From assembly GCA_005881495.1 (NCBI GenBank), contig VBHI01000226.1, positions 1 through 64,000 on the forward strand: a stretch of DNA of 64,000 nt. Reading direction: 5' to 3'. The translations under genes were made by a program, and so were the position numbers. Under the pieces are notes generated by a model. The model saw only the letters and a list, made by a program, of their open reading frames with translations, was not told the origin of the DNA and ran no database searches. Source of the stretch: Chloroflexota bacterium (GTDB lineage Bacteria > Chloroflexota > Ktedonobacteria > Ktedonobacterales > Ktedonobacteraceae). Of this stretch, positions 9,730 to 18,615 are shown in pieces. Within the stretch, counting starts at the first letter, position 1. Each line of letters starts with the position of its first letter.

Positions 9730-9795
9730 ATGCTCATACGTAAGCAAGAAGCAAACGAAGGGCGCTGGCCGCGTATCTGTAATGAACGTCCATAA
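9730..9795 (+). CDS. Possible 21-residue leader peptide
   Basis: A short frame (ATG at 9730, TAA at 9793-9795) starts MLIRKQEANEG and has a strong AAAGGAG ribosome site 8 bases upstream. It ends 24 bases before the glycosyltransferase start. The peptide is basic and hydrophilic with one Trp and one Cys. The ribosome site is better than that of many larger genes here, suggesting real translation and perhaps a coupling or leader role. Confidence 0.45.
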   Translation: MLIRKQEANEGRWPRICNERP

Positions 9796-9819
9796 CAATA
9801 GAAGAGGAGCACACTGGCT

Positions 9820-11043
9820 ATGAGTTATTCTGTTGCCATGCTCAGTGTCCACACGTCCCCGCTTGATAACCCGGGGAGCACAAAGGATGCTGGCGGCATG
9901 AATGTGTATATGCGCGAACTTGCAAGTAAGCTAGGTCATCGCCAAACGACAGTCGATATCTTTACCCGTTGGACAAATGAACACAGCCCTCGCATCGTTC
10001 AGCTTAGCACAAATGTGCGCGTTATTCATATAAAAGCTGGGCCAATAACCCCCATCCACAAAAACGAGCTTTACCAGTATCTGCCGGAATTTATCCACAA
10101 CATCGAAACATTCAGACGAAGCAAAGTAAGACAATATGATGTCCTGCACAGCCACTACTGGCTCTCTGGAGTAGCCGCTATGCAGCTCGCACAGCGCTGG
10201 GCAGTTCCCCATGTCACCATGTTTCACACGCTAGCACGCCTGAAGCAGTTGGCAAATCCAAAGGAGAAGGAACCCGCATTGCGCCTTGAGATGGAGCAGC
10301 AGTTAATAAAACAGGCTGACCGCATCATTGCTGCAACCGCCGACGAGCGCATGCAGCTTATCCGCTATTGTGGCGCTACCTCAAGCCAGGTAGAGGTCAT
10401 TCCATGCGGCGTCGATCTCAGGCTTTTTGTGCCGCAAAACAAACTAGAAGCAAGAAATACACTTGGTCTCCCACCCTCTCAACCTGTTTTGCTCTTTGTA
10501 GGGCGACTCGATCCATTTAAGGGACCAGATTTGTTGCTGCGGGCCGCCGCTATGATGGAAGAAGAGGCACAGGTCGTAATCGTAGGGGGAAAACTTGAAG
10601 GCGATAACGAGCTAGAACAACTCAAGTCGCTGTCGTTCGACCTTGATATCAGCGAACGAGTCCATTTTTTAGGAGCGCGGCCGCAACGAGAACTGCCTGC
10701 AGTGTACAACGCTGCCGATGTGACTGTCATGCCTTCCTACCATGAAAGCTTTGGCCTGGTGGCGGTTGAGTCGCTAGCCTGTGGTACGCCAGTAGTGGCA
10801 ACCCGAGCAGGGGGGCTAACAACCATCGTGAGACACGGTGAAACGGGATACTTAGTGCCGCGTTGTCCCGGCTTTTTCGCCGAGCGATTGGATACGCTCT
10901 TACAAGATCGAGTATTGTTGGAGCGGATGCGCCTGGCAGCCCGACCGTCTGTGCGACATTTTAGCTGGAAAAGTGTCGCCGACCAGGTAAGCAGCCTGTA
11001 CCAGGAGATGATAGGCGAGATGGAGCAATTGCTGGCACTATAG
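9820..11043 (+). CDS. GT4-family glycosyltransferase, MshA-like
   Basis: A 407-residue GT-B glycosyltransferase. N-terminal half: the nucleotide-sugar glycosyltransferase start with SVHTSPLDNPG and the glycine-rich DAGGMNVYMREL loop shared with MshA and sucrose-phosphate synthases, and HSHYWLSGVAA. C-terminal half: LLFVGRLDPFKGPDLLL, then the donor-binding PSYHESFGLVAVESLACGTPVVAT with the E-x7-E pair. It likely transfers a sugar from a nucleotide donor to a small polar acceptor; mycothiol synthesis would be only one possibility and no other mycothiol gene is present. A GAGGAG box lies about 11 bases upstream of the ATG. A strong hairpin terminator follows. Confidence 0.9.
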   Translation: MSYSVAMLSVHTSPLDNPGSTKDAGGMNVYMRELASKLGHRQTTVDIFTRWTNEHSPRIVQLSTNVRVIHIKAGPITPIHKNELYQYLPEFIHNIETFRRSKVRQYDVLHSHYWLSGVAAMQLAQRWAVPHVTMFHTLARLKQLANPKEKEPALRLEMEQQLIKQADRIIAATADERMQLIRYCGATSSQVEVIPCGVDLRLFVPQNKLEARNTLGLPPSQPVLLFVGRLDPFKGPDLLLRAAAMMEEEAQVVIVGGKLEGDNELEQLKSLSFDLDISERVHFLGARPQRELPAVYNAADVTVMPSYHESFGLVAVESLACGTPVVATRAGGLTTIVRHGETGYLVPRCPGFFAERLDTLLQDRVLLERMRLAARPSVRHFSWKSVADQVSSLYQEMIGEMEQLLAL

Positions 11044-11055
11044 AAGATTCTGAGC

Positions 11056-11108
11056 ATGAGACAAACTTGCAGTGAGCCGATCACCAGCTCACTGCAAATT
11101 TGTCTCAT
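11056..11108. terminator. Bidirectional hairpin between convergent genes
   Basis: Two 22-base arms, ATGAGACAAACTTGCAGTG(AGC) and its complement at 11087-11108, differ at one position and flank a 9-base loop. The stem lies between the glycosyltransferase stop and the peptidase stop, so it can serve both. No long T tract follows on the plus strand. Confidence 0.7.
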
Positions 11109-11118
11109 ACATACCCAC

Positions 11119-12993
11119 CTACTGGTTCAGCTCAAGTTGCAAGACGTTGTTAAAGTTCGGAGAACCCCAACCTGTGGCGTAGCTCCAGCCCTTTGTAGCT
11201 TTATAGAAGAGCAGATCGCTGACCGTGCTATCATCAGCAGTGATATTGGTATAGGGATGGAAGTTACCAGGATGATTCGCCAGGTTATAGAACTCGGGTA
11301 CTCCTCCCAAGGCAGGCTTCCCCTTTTGCTGTAATGCCTGGTCGATGAGCAATGCGCCAGCAGCCCAGATGGGAGCCGCAGCACTGGTACCACCAGAAGC
11401 AACCCAGGCGCCCTTGTAGTATACAGCGATATTGGGATAGGCGGCCGCGGCAACATCTGGCACCTGGCGCAACCCGTTAGGCGCTACGACCGTTGCAGCA
11501 AAATCCAGGGGTCTGATGAAGACATGCGACAATGAACCATCATACTGGGTAGTTGTTCCTGGGCCTACCTGCCAGGACGGGCGCTTAAAATCAGGGTTCT
11601 CGCTTACCCCACCACCACTCCCCCAATTGTTGGAACAGAGTGGTAAATCGTCTCCAGGCCCCCAGGCCGTCTCACTGGTGCGCACATTACTATCATTTAC
11701 CTGCAAGTGTGTGCCGCCGACAGCGATAGCATAGACAGCGCTGGCGGGAAAGGACACTACAGCGATATGTGGCAGACGTTGCGAATAGGCTCCACAATCA
11801 CCGCTACTGATGAAGACCGAAATGCCCTCGGCAGACAGGCTGCGGAGACTCCTGTTGACGGCTGCCAGTTCAGTGCTGCTGAATGCGCTTTCAAAGGTCC
11901 CATAGCTGACGCTTAACACCTGCACTTTGTGGTCAGTTGCGACGCGGTTAAAGACATCAACCATCGACTGGGCAAAGGAGGTACTCTTGCCATCGGTCTG
12001 ATAATCGAGGATCTGCGCCTTTGGAGCGAGTCCTGCAATAAGTTCAAGATCCATGATCGCCTCGCCCTGCCCCGAACCGGCTGCGAGGTGGCCGTCAACA
12101 TCAATATTCTGAACATTCGGCGCAGCGATACCTACACAAGCAGCATAGCTTGCAAGGTCCTGGGGATTGTAGGTATCACCAAACTCGGCCACGCCGATGG
12201 ACATGCCCTGCCCCTGGTACCCCTGCTGATAAAGCTGATTCACCTGATATGCCGCCGCAAGTTTGTTGCGAGTAAGCGTCTGTTTTGCTCCGTACTTGCT
12301 ACAATCGCTGGAAAGAGATGTGGCATCTCGTGTGGCAAAACCAAACGGCGGTTGGAATTGAGGGAGAGCAAAGTTATCCAGGCCAATAACCGAAGAGACC
12401 AGCGAGGAAACAGGCTCTGGAAGCTTCGGTTCACCCTCCTGCAAAAAGAACTGGTAGCCATTAATCGTATATGCATTGAGTTTGATATTCAGGGTTCGTT
12501 CGATCGTAGCGACCGTAGCATGGACTTTGATCGAGGTGTGCAGAGCATCGGTTGAATCAACGGTATAACCATGCTGTGTCAACCAGTCTATTGCCTGCCG
12601 CTGTTGCGCATCCGAAAGAGCATAGCGTTGCACAATCTGATCTGGAGTCAGATACTGGTGGAACGTGGCAGAGCCAGGCTTATACATTTGTGCAACATCC
12701 TGCTCCATTGCCGCATCATTGTAAACGAGAGTAAAGGCCAGCGGTTTGACTTCATTCTGCGGTAATGGTGTGCCATTGGGAAGTTTTCCAGTGCCAGATG
12801 GTTGACCTGCCACTGGATGAGTAGTTTTTTTTGAGGTTGGAGTAGGCGTTAGTCCCGAGGTTCCCGTGGTCTTCGAAGGCGTGGCTGATTGTGCTCCCGG
12901 CAGCGAACACGCACTGACCAGGAAGGCAATGATGGCGATACCTAAGGCCAACTGAAGAGGGAACCAATTGGTAATGGTAACTTTATGATTCAC
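11119..12993 (-). CDS. Secreted S53-family peptidase (sedolisin/kumamolisin-type), likely lipoprotein
   Basis: Serine-carboxyl peptidase active at acid pH. A signal segment ends in a lipobox-like LVSAC about residue 30, followed by a Thr/Ser/Pro-rich linker (35-65). The inhibitory pro-domain (about 70-205) includes YLTPDQIVQRYA. The catalytic domain holds the Glu/Asp pair in EAIMDLELIAGLAP and LDYQT and the nucleophile in SGGTSAAAP. The C-terminal calcium site resembles NITADDS...GWSYATGWGSP. The GTG at 12993 is chosen because GGAGG sits 5 bases before it; the TTG at 13005 lies inside that ribosome site. Length (624) fits pre-pro-enzymes of the family. Confidence 0.92.
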   Translation of the reverse strand: MNHKVTITNWFPLQLALGIAIIAFLVSACSLPGAQSATPSKTTGTSGLTPTPTSKKTTHPVAGQPSGTGKLPNGTPLPQNEVKPLAFTLVYNDAAMEQDVAQMYKPGSATFHQYLTPDQIVQRYALSDAQQRQAIDWLTQHGYTVDSTDALHTSIKVHATVATIERTLNIKLNAYTINGYQFFLQEGEPKLPEPVSSLVSSVIGLDNFALPQFQPPFGFATRDATSLSSDCSKYGAKQTLTRNKLAAAYQVNQLYQQGYQGQGMSIGVAEFGDTYNPQDLASYAACVGIAAPNVQNIDVDGHLAAGSGQGEAIMDLELIAGLAPKAQILDYQTDGKSTSFAQSMVDVFNRVATDHKVQVLSVSYGTFESAFSSTELAAVNRSLRSLSAEGISVFISSGDCGAYSQRLPHIAVVSFPASAVYAIAVGGTHLQVNDSNVRTSETAWGPGDDLPLCSNNWGSGGGVSENPDFKRPSWQVGPGTTTQYDGSLSHVFIRPLDFAATVVAPNGLRQVPDVAAAAYPNIAVYYKGAWVASGGTSAAAPIWAAGALLIDQALQQKGKPALGGVPEFYNLANHPGNFHPYTNITADDSTVSDLLFYKATKGWSYATGWGSPNFNNVLQLELNQ

Positions 12994-13005
12994 AAACACC
13001 TCCAA

Positions 13006-13948
13006 ATCGAGTTCATAGGCAAAAGCTTCAGCGGCGGAAACTCTTCCACTATTGAGTATCCATAGTATAACAGGATTTATTTACCATAGTATAGAGTTTT
13101 TGTCGCTGGAATGCAGTGAACAGGGCAATATTGTCATCGTGAAGCAGGCCACACCTTATTGTACAGTTTAAGAGGGGTCAGATGACCTTCGTTTGAGACG
13201 GCACAATTTCGAGACCGCACTGTCATGCTGAGCGCAGCGAAGCATCTCGTGTCAGATGACCTTCGTTTGAGACGGCACAATGTAGAGAGACTCTCTATCA
13301 CAAAATGTTCACAAAAGAAAATCAACCCCCTGCTCAACAGCATAATGGCCATTTTTGTCAGATTTTGGGATGGACAATCCTCTTTTCGTATGGTATAATC
13401 AATCCAATTACAAGGAGATTTCCAAGTTTGCACGTTCAGCCTATATTTCCTGGTGTTGGTCATGTGGGCATTACATTCGGCTCTTTTCTCGCCGGGTGAG
13501 GATGATTTATATAAACATGGATTCAGTCTCATTGGCATCACAGGTTACATCACTGAAAGAAGCGGTGATGACACGCGGTGGCACATAACATACACACTGG
13601 GGGAATTTTGCCCTGGTGTTTTTTATTTCGCACAATTTATTTTTTATGCGCACTGGATGCCGGGATCATCGATTAGTTTTCATTCATTGTCGATGGCCAT
13701 CGAGTCTAGTCAGGAGATTAGACAAGTATTGCAAGAGGTCTAAGCAAGGTATCTTGCAGAGAGGAAGGAGGTAAGAACACTACCTTTTTGAATGGAACAT
13801 CTTGCCTTTGTGCTGGATGAGAGGAGTTTGAAACACACAAACCAGGTGCGCGACATAAAAAGATACGCCTCTATAAATGTATAGAGAGTGCAATTGAACG
13901 AAGATGTGGACACGGAGTGGTTGCAACATATAAAGGAGAGTACCGATC
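13006..13948. other. Gene-poor stretch with one doubtful ORF
   Basis: Between the peptidase and the SWIM gene I find no recognisable family. The best candidate is a plus-strand frame at 13453-13743 (96 codons), with aromatic-rich sequence and no good ribosome site. An overlapping frame ending at 13499 carries GHVGITFGSFLAG, so a frameshifted relic is possible. A 31-base direct repeat lies at 13177-13281. Near 13055-13100 the decamer TATACTATGG occurs twice on the minus strand, upstream of the peptidase, and could include its promoter. Confidence 0.35.
13177..13281. repeat. 31-base direct repeat flanking a GCAGCGAAGC-type dispersed repeat
   Basis: The 31-base sequence starting GTCAGATGACCTTCG occurs exactly at 13177-13207 and 13251-13281. 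Between the copies lies GTCATGCTGAGCGCAGCG..., a sequence of the kind found scattered in intergenic DNA of several bacterial phyla. The 74-base period suggests a duplicated repeat unit. Confidence 0.75.
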
Positions 13949-14230
13949 ATGAACTCAAGTATGATCAGTAAGATCGCAAAAGCCAAGCGTTACGCGGAAG
14001 AACCAGAGCGAATACAATTTACTCGCTTTGAAGCAACGTTCCGGGGCGAAAATGATATACACACGACCATTTTTGATAATGGTGAGTGGATATGTACCTG
14101 CCGTTTCTTTCAAGACTGGGGCGACTGCAGCCATACTATGGCTATGCAGCGAGTATTGGGCGTCACTATTCCCGCGGCCCATCGGCATGGGATTCCAGCA
14201 GGGTTAGGTACCAGCCCACTCGTACACTGA
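13949..14230 (+). CDS. Small SWIM zinc-finger protein
   Basis: A 93-residue protein. The central motif CTCRFFQDWGDCSHTMA matches the SWIM pattern C-x-C-xn-C-x-H, preceded by an aromatic strand (FDNGEWIC). SWIM domains bind zinc and occur in helicases, MULE-type transposases and small stand-alone proteins; they are thought to bind DNA or protein. The start ATG has AAGGAGAG 9 bases upstream. It lacks any larger partner domain, so it is a stand-alone SWIM protein or the remnant of one. A hairpin terminator follows. Confidence 0.82.
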   Translation: MNSSMISKIAKAKRYAEEPERIQFTRFEATFRGENDIHTTIFDNGEWICTCRFFQDWGDCSHTMAMQRVLGVTIPAAHRHGIPAGLGTSPLVH

Positions 14231-14296
14231 GCTGGTCAACGCATTCATGGCGTTGAGGGCTATCCGGCCTCTATACAAGCCACCCGAAACAATAAA

Positions 14297-14338
14297 AAGA
14301 AGCACTGGAAACTGAAACGAAACAGACCAGTGCTTCTT
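14297..14338. terminator. Hairpin terminator between convergent genes
   Basis: AAGAAGCACTGG at 14297-14308 pairs with CCAGTGCTTCTT at 14327-14338 across an A-rich 18-base loop. On the plus strand it is followed by a T-rich run (CTCTTGTATT). It separates the SWIM gene from the oppositely oriented membrane protein. Confidence 0.7.
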
Positions 14339-14349
14339 CTCTTGTATTG

Positions 14350-14793
14350 CTAACGGCCAATGCCCGGTACGAAGCTCAAGATGATAAGAGCACTAAACAT
14401 AATGGTAGCCAGTATGGCGATTAGCCTTAAATCCTGACGCACATAGGCGTAGTGTTCTGCGGTGACCAGGGTAGCAGCGGCCCGCTGCTGAGCTTTTTGC
14501 GTTGCCTGGCGACGAGAGGCTACTCGGGCAGCGGCGCTCCCCTTTGGGGAGGCTACAGTGGTAGCAGTCGTGTCTTTCGCCTCACTCTGCTTTGTCTCGC
14601 TACGTTTGGCTGTACTTTGCCTGTCTTCAGCAGGGGCTGCGACAGCCGTTACGCTGGCGGCAGCAGGTTCAGCATTACTGGTGTCCTCAAGCTCCTGTTC
14701 AGCCGGGACTTGACGCACCAATTCAATATTTTTCTGTACTTTTGGCCTATTACGCTGTGCTCCACCCCGCGTGGACGTAGTCTTCTTTGGCAT
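14350..14793 (-). CDS. Single-pass membrane protein with a charged low-complexity N terminus
   Basis: A 147-residue protein with a basic start (MPKKTTSTRGG), a long Ala/Thr/Glu/Lys-rich region (residues 25-105) and one hydrophobic helix near the C terminus (LIAILATIMFSALIILSF). The topology suggests a tail-anchored protein with the soluble part in the cytoplasm. An AAGGAG lies about 9 bases before the ATG. No enzyme motif is seen. Confidence 0.7.
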   Translation of the reverse strand: MPKKTTSTRGGAQRNRPKVQKNIELVRQVPAEQELEDTSNAEPAAASVTAVAAPAEDRQSTAKRSETKQSEAKDTTATTVASPKGSAAARVASRRQATQKAQQRAAATLVTAEHYAYVRQDLRLIAILATIMFSALIILSFVPGIGR

Positions 14794-14891
14794 CCTTCAT
14801 CACTCCTTGCCCGAAAAAATGTACATATATTGAGGTCATTATACACGAAGGAACAATATCAGTCGAGAGGGTAACTGAATCGAGTTCACAT

Positions 14892-15512
14892 TCAAGAAAA
14901 GGAACGGCTTTCCACCATACCGTTATGCACCAGCAAAGGTCGGCAACTGGAACGTTCAATCAACTCGACTGGCAGCGTGATTTGCGTAGACTGCTTGTCG
15001 GGCTGTTGAATACGTTCGAGTAATAAGGCGATACATGTCTGTCCCATAGTAGCAATAGGTTGCGCTATCGTAGTGAGGGCGGGTTGAAATGCGGAAGCGT
15101 AGAAGATATCGTCATATCCAATAATGGAGAGGTCTTCGGGCACTCGAATTCCCTGTTTATGAAGCGCGTTCATCGCACCAAGAGCCATCAAATCATTAAA
15201 GACGAAGACGGCAGTAAGATCGGAGCGACGTTGGAGGAGTTCTTGCATGGCCTGATAACCGCTATCATAGCGTCCGTTCCCGATAGCAAAGTCCTCCGTG
15301 GTGAGTTCGATCCCGGCCTCAGACAGCGCCTGTCGAAAGCCGACAATTCGAGATGTTACGTAAGAAAGAGGTTGAGAGAAGGTGATGCATCCTATACGCC
15401 GGTGATTCAGACGGAGCAGATATTGCCCTGCAAGATACCCTCCCTGATGGTTGTTGACCATCACCTGATCCATGCCAGGTACAGGTATATCGATATTCGT
15501 GAGTATAAATAG
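14892..15512 (-). pseudogene. 3' fragment of a LacI-family regulator
   Basis: This frame encodes the sugar-binding half of a LacI/GalR repressor: IDIPVPGMDQVMVNNHQGGY, GYLAGQYLLRLNHRRIGCI, AVFVFNDLMALGAMNAL, RVPEDLSIIGYDD and the C-terminal LLLERI. The helix-turn-helix and the first half of the periplasmic-binding-like fold (about 150 residues) are absent. Upstream, around 15505-15520, the sequence changes abruptly to the middle of a GH3 glucosidase in another frame. The fragment therefore looks like the product of a deletion that joined two neighbouring genes. An internal ATG at 15473 opens the reported frame but is not a natural start. Confidence 0.85.
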
Positions 15513-16115
15513 GAGTTTTCCGAGGCGGAAATGCCGTTCACCAGGTTATAGGCGGCCATGATAGTCCACGGCTGGGTCTCGCGTACAGCGGCGCGGAAGG
15601 GCAGCAAATACATTTCGCGCAGCGCCCGTTCGCGCACCTCGGAACTGATGCTGAAGCGCTCGAACTCTTCGTCGTTACAGACATAATGCTTGATCGAGGC
15701 ACCCACCCCTTCCTGTTGTAGACCAGTGATGTAGGCCACGGCCAGGCGAGCAGACAGGTAGGGGTCTTCGGAGAAACATTCAAAATTGCGTCCACCGAGT
15801 GGGGAACGCTGGATGTTGACTGTGGGTGCCAGGAGCACCCTTCATGTGCGCTTCCCGCGCCAATGCCTGCCCAACCCGTTCAAGCAGGTCGATGTTCCAT
15901 GTCGAGGCAAGTGAAATCTCTGCCGGGAAGCAGGCAGCCTTCACACCGCCCGTGATACCTCCCGCTCCACGGGCTCCATTGGGGCCGTCGGTCATTTTTA
16001 AGGAGGGGATACCCAGTCGCTCTACCGGGACCGTATACCAGTCATGCGTGCCAGCAAGCAGCGCGACTTTTTCCTGGAGGGTCATCTGACCAAGCAGTTC
16101 TTCTACATCAGGCAT
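15505..16115 (-). pseudogene. 5' fragment of a GH3 beta-glucosidase, with an internal frameshift
   Basis: The first frame (16115-15836) begins MPDVEELLGQMTLQEKVALL and carries GH3 motifs LGIPSLKMTDGPNG and CFPAEISLASTWN. Near 15835 the frame must shift to continue as LLAPTVNIQRSPLGGRNFE, SEDPYLSARLA, IKHYVCNDEE, and stops being homologous after AAYNLVNGISASEN at about 15515. About three codons (normally HV after KGA) and one frame are lost at the shift. Only about the first quarter of a full GH3 enzyme is left, so it cannot be active. It is fused out of frame to the LacI fragment. The ATG is 20 bases downstream of the oxidoreductase stop. Confidence 0.87.
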
Positions 16116-16135
16116 AGTTTCTTTACTCCTTTCGG

Positions 16136-17236
16136 CTATTTAGCCCAATCCATGGGGGCCGGCTGTGGAAACTCCGAGGTGATCTGCACCCGACGCCCTT
16201 CGCGAAACGCCGTCTCAATGCCACAGACGATATCTACGACATGCGCGGCTTGCGCACCGGTGATCCGTTGCGGGCGATTTTCTTGCATGGCCTCGGCCAT
16301 ATCCAACACACCGCGACTCCATTCTACACCAGCATGAGGGTCTTCTGCAGTATTGCCAGCATAGGGTTCTTTCACATAAGGAAGCGGTTCGTATATGCCG
16401 CCAAAATCCGCATACTCCACCGTGCCATTAAAGTCATGCCAATTGCTCAAAAACAGCGAGCCTTTGTCACCATGGAACTCAATCCCCCGTTGCTTGCTCT
16501 GAAAGCTCACATAGAAGTTGGTCGTCAAGCGTGCCACCGCTCCATTGGCAAATTCGATCGCCGCGATGGAGAAATCGGGCGTCGTAATGTGGAAAGGAAC
16601 TCCTTCTTGCGTGACCCGATCAGGGTAGAGGACCTTCCCAAAGGCGGTCACACTACGTGCAGGACCGAAGATCGTCGTCAGAATGGTCAGCGGATAGACC
16701 GCGACATCGAAGAGCGGACCGACCTCGTAAAAAGGGTCAGGTGCAGGGTGCCAGGACTCGATGCGCCCCCAGTTGACCTCCGCGTAGGCCACACGCACTG
16801 TGCCAAGCAGATCATCGCGAATAGCTTTCCATGCGGTCTGCTGCCCTTCACCCAGCATCGTGATAGGAGCACACCCAAAATAGCGGCCTTTTTCCTCTGC
16901 CAGTGCGACCAACTTCCAGGCTTCTTCTGACGTGAGCGCAATGGGCTTTTCGCTGTAGACGTGCTTGCCTGCATTCAGACACTGTGTAATCACGTCAACG
17001 TGCGCATGGTGAATGGTCAGATTGATGACCAGCTCGACTTCATCATCCGCTAAAATCGCGTCGAGGGAGGGATACACCTTGCCCCCAAAGATGGCAACAA
17101 AGTCCTCGGCGCGTTTGAGCGTACGAGATGTGGCTCCCAGCAATTTCAGTTGTGAATAGGGCCGCAATGTTTTTCCGTAGGCTTCGGCGATATTGCCACA
17201 GCCGACGACCGCAATGTTGAGGGGTTTGTGATCCAT
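16136..17236 (-). CDS. Gfo/Idh/MocA-family oxidoreductase (first)
   Basis: A 366-residue NAD(P)-dependent sugar or polyol oxidoreductase. The Rossmann start LNIAVVGCGNIAEAYG holds the dinucleotide motif, and the signature GKHVYSEKPIALTSEEAW contains the catalytic-type EKP lysine. The C-terminal alpha/beta domain includes the ...GVEWSRGVLDMAEAM helix. It probably acts on a sugar or inositol derivative, fitting its place in a former sugar operon. Start ATG 17236 is preceded by a GAAAGGGAAAG ribosome site. The reading frame is full length and undamaged, unlike the flanking GH3 and LacI pieces. Confidence 0.93.
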   Translation of the reverse strand: MDHKPLNIAVVGCGNIAEAYGKTLRPYSQLKLLGATSRTLKRAEDFVAIFGGKVYPSLDAILADDEVELVINLTIHHAHVDVITQCLNAGKHVYSEKPIALTSEEAWKLVALAEEKGRYFGCAPITMLGEGQQTAWKAIRDDLLGTVRVAYAEVNWGRIESWHPAPDPFYEVGPLFDVAVYPLTILTTIFGPARSVTAFGKVLYPDRVTQEGVPFHITTPDFSIAAIEFANGAVARLTTNFYVSFQSKQRGIEFHGDKGSLFLSNWHDFNGTVEYADFGGIYEPLPYVKEPYAGNTAEDPHAGVEWSRGVLDMAEAMQENRPQRITGAQAAHVVDIVCGIETAFREGRRVQITSEFPQPAPMDWAK

Positions 17237-17327
17237 ACTTGCTTTCCCTTTCTCGTTTCCATTTCGGACTTCTCTCTGCTCTGCAGAACGAACTACTCAC
17301 GTCTTCTCCCAGAGTGAATGTACCTGT

Positions 17328-17409
17328 GTGATCGCCTCCAGGAGGCAAGGGTCTGCCCGCGAATCAGCAGCACTCGTGGGAGACACTCCCTGCTCCCGAA
17401 GGCGATCAC
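17328..17409. repeat. Spaced inverted repeat GTGATCGCCT / AGGCGATCAC
   Basis: Perfect 10-base arms at 17328-17337 and 17400-17409 enclose 62 bases that hold further short GC-rich hairpins (for example GGGAG...CTCCC). It lies in the 248-base gap between the two oxidoreductase genes. It could be a regulatory mRNA structure or a degraded repeat. Confidence 0.4.
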
Positions 17410-17484
17410 TCTTTCACAGCGAGGTTTTTTCATGCCGCCTCCTGAGAGGCCGAAGGGGCCACTTGGGAGAGCGGGCAAGCCACG

Positions 17485-18561
17485 TTATTCGCGTAGTGCG
17501 TCGATAATCATCTCAAAGAGATCAAGATCGTTCAGGAAATCCTCAGCTGTCGTCTTGGGTTGCAAGTTCTGGCTGACGACCTCATGGAAGTGGAGCAGTT
17601 CTACAGTGTACGCATCGGTGAAGGTCGGTCGAAGCTCGCGCTCTTCAAAGGCCTCGCCCTGCGTTTCATTGATAAAGAGCCGCGTGGGCAGCTGGCGAAT
17701 GTAGGGGGTGTCATATTGGACACGGATCTCTTTGGTCTCACTATAGACGGTGAGATGGGCATCGAAGCGACGATTGTGATCGATGCCGGTTTCAAAGCTG
17801 ACCGTGAAGTTCTCATACTCAAAGAGCGCGGTCAGGAAGCTGCCCCACTGCCGTGCTGCAATGACCCTCCTGGGCATACCGAGCAATTCGCGCATGGCTG
17901 AGAGATCATGGCTGCTCAATCCACAGAGCAGGCGATAGGTACCCACCAACTGCGGGGGAGCACCGCCGATCGCTTCCTTGACCAGTCGGCTGGCACGCTC
18001 AGCACGATCTTGCATCGCCTCTGGTGGAATATCTCCTGGACGCAACACGACACTGGATTGCTCCACAAATTGGGTGTTCTGACCAATAATGTCGCGTACC
18101 CTGGCATAATTGATCTTCTCAAGCGCATGGATGTGCTCCGCAGCCTCGACAAAGGCGGGAGCATAGCGGCGCATGTAACCTACCATGACCTGGACTCCTG
18201 CCTCGTCGCGAGCTTTGATGATCGCCTCGGCATCCTGGCGTGTCAGGCACATGGGTTTCTCAATCAGGACATGCTTGCCATGTTGAATGGCGGCCAGGGC
18301 AGTATCGGTGTGATATTCATCGCTATTCAACACGAAGACCGCGTCGAGATCGCTTTGTCCGGCCATATCGGTATAGTCGGTATAGCGGTGTTCGGCAGGC
18401 ACGTTATAGCGTTCTCCCAGGGCGCTGAGCAATTCCTGCGAGATATCACAGATGGCCGTAATCTCAAACTTATCTGAGTATTCCTGCAGAATGGGCAGGT
18501 GGACGATCTGGGCGATTTCGCCTAACCCGACCAGTCCTACTTTGATCTTCGTCATTGTCAA
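17485..18561 (-). CDS. Gfo/Idh/MocA-family oxidoreductase (second)
   Basis: A 358-residue NAD(P)-dependent oxidoreductase. Rossmann motif IKVGLVGLGEIAQIVH, catalytic signature GKHVLIEKPMCLTRQDAEAI, then the (R)RYAPAF stretch and a C-terminal domain ending ...LNDLDLFEMIIDALRE. It shares the fold but little sequence with the neighbour and is a distinct subgroup. A second Met three residues in is an alternative start. It lies between the ABC permease fragment and the first oxidoreductase, all on the minus strand, consistent with a former sugar uptake and catabolism operon. Confidence 0.92.
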   Translation of the reverse strand: MTMTKIKVGLVGLGEIAQIVHLPILQEYSDKFEITAICDISQELLSALGERYNVPAEHRYTDYTDMAGQSDLDAVFVLNSDEYHTDTALAAIQHGKHVLIEKPMCLTRQDAEAIIKARDEAGVQVMVGYMRRYAPAFVEAAEHIHALEKINYARVRDIIGQNTQFVEQSSVVLRPGDIPPEAMQDRAERASRLVKEAIGGAPPQLVGTYRLLCGLSSHDLSAMRELLGMPRRVIAARQWGSFLTALFEYENFTVSFETGIDHNRRFDAHLTVYSETKEIRVQYDTPYIRQLPTRLFINETQGEAFEERELRPTFTDAYTVELLHFHEVVSQNLQPKTTAEDFLNDLDLFEMIIDALRE

Positions 18562-18615
18562 TGCTGCTTTCTCACTTAGAGGTGTTACGTATGCGCTTTA
18601 CGATTTTCGCATCCC

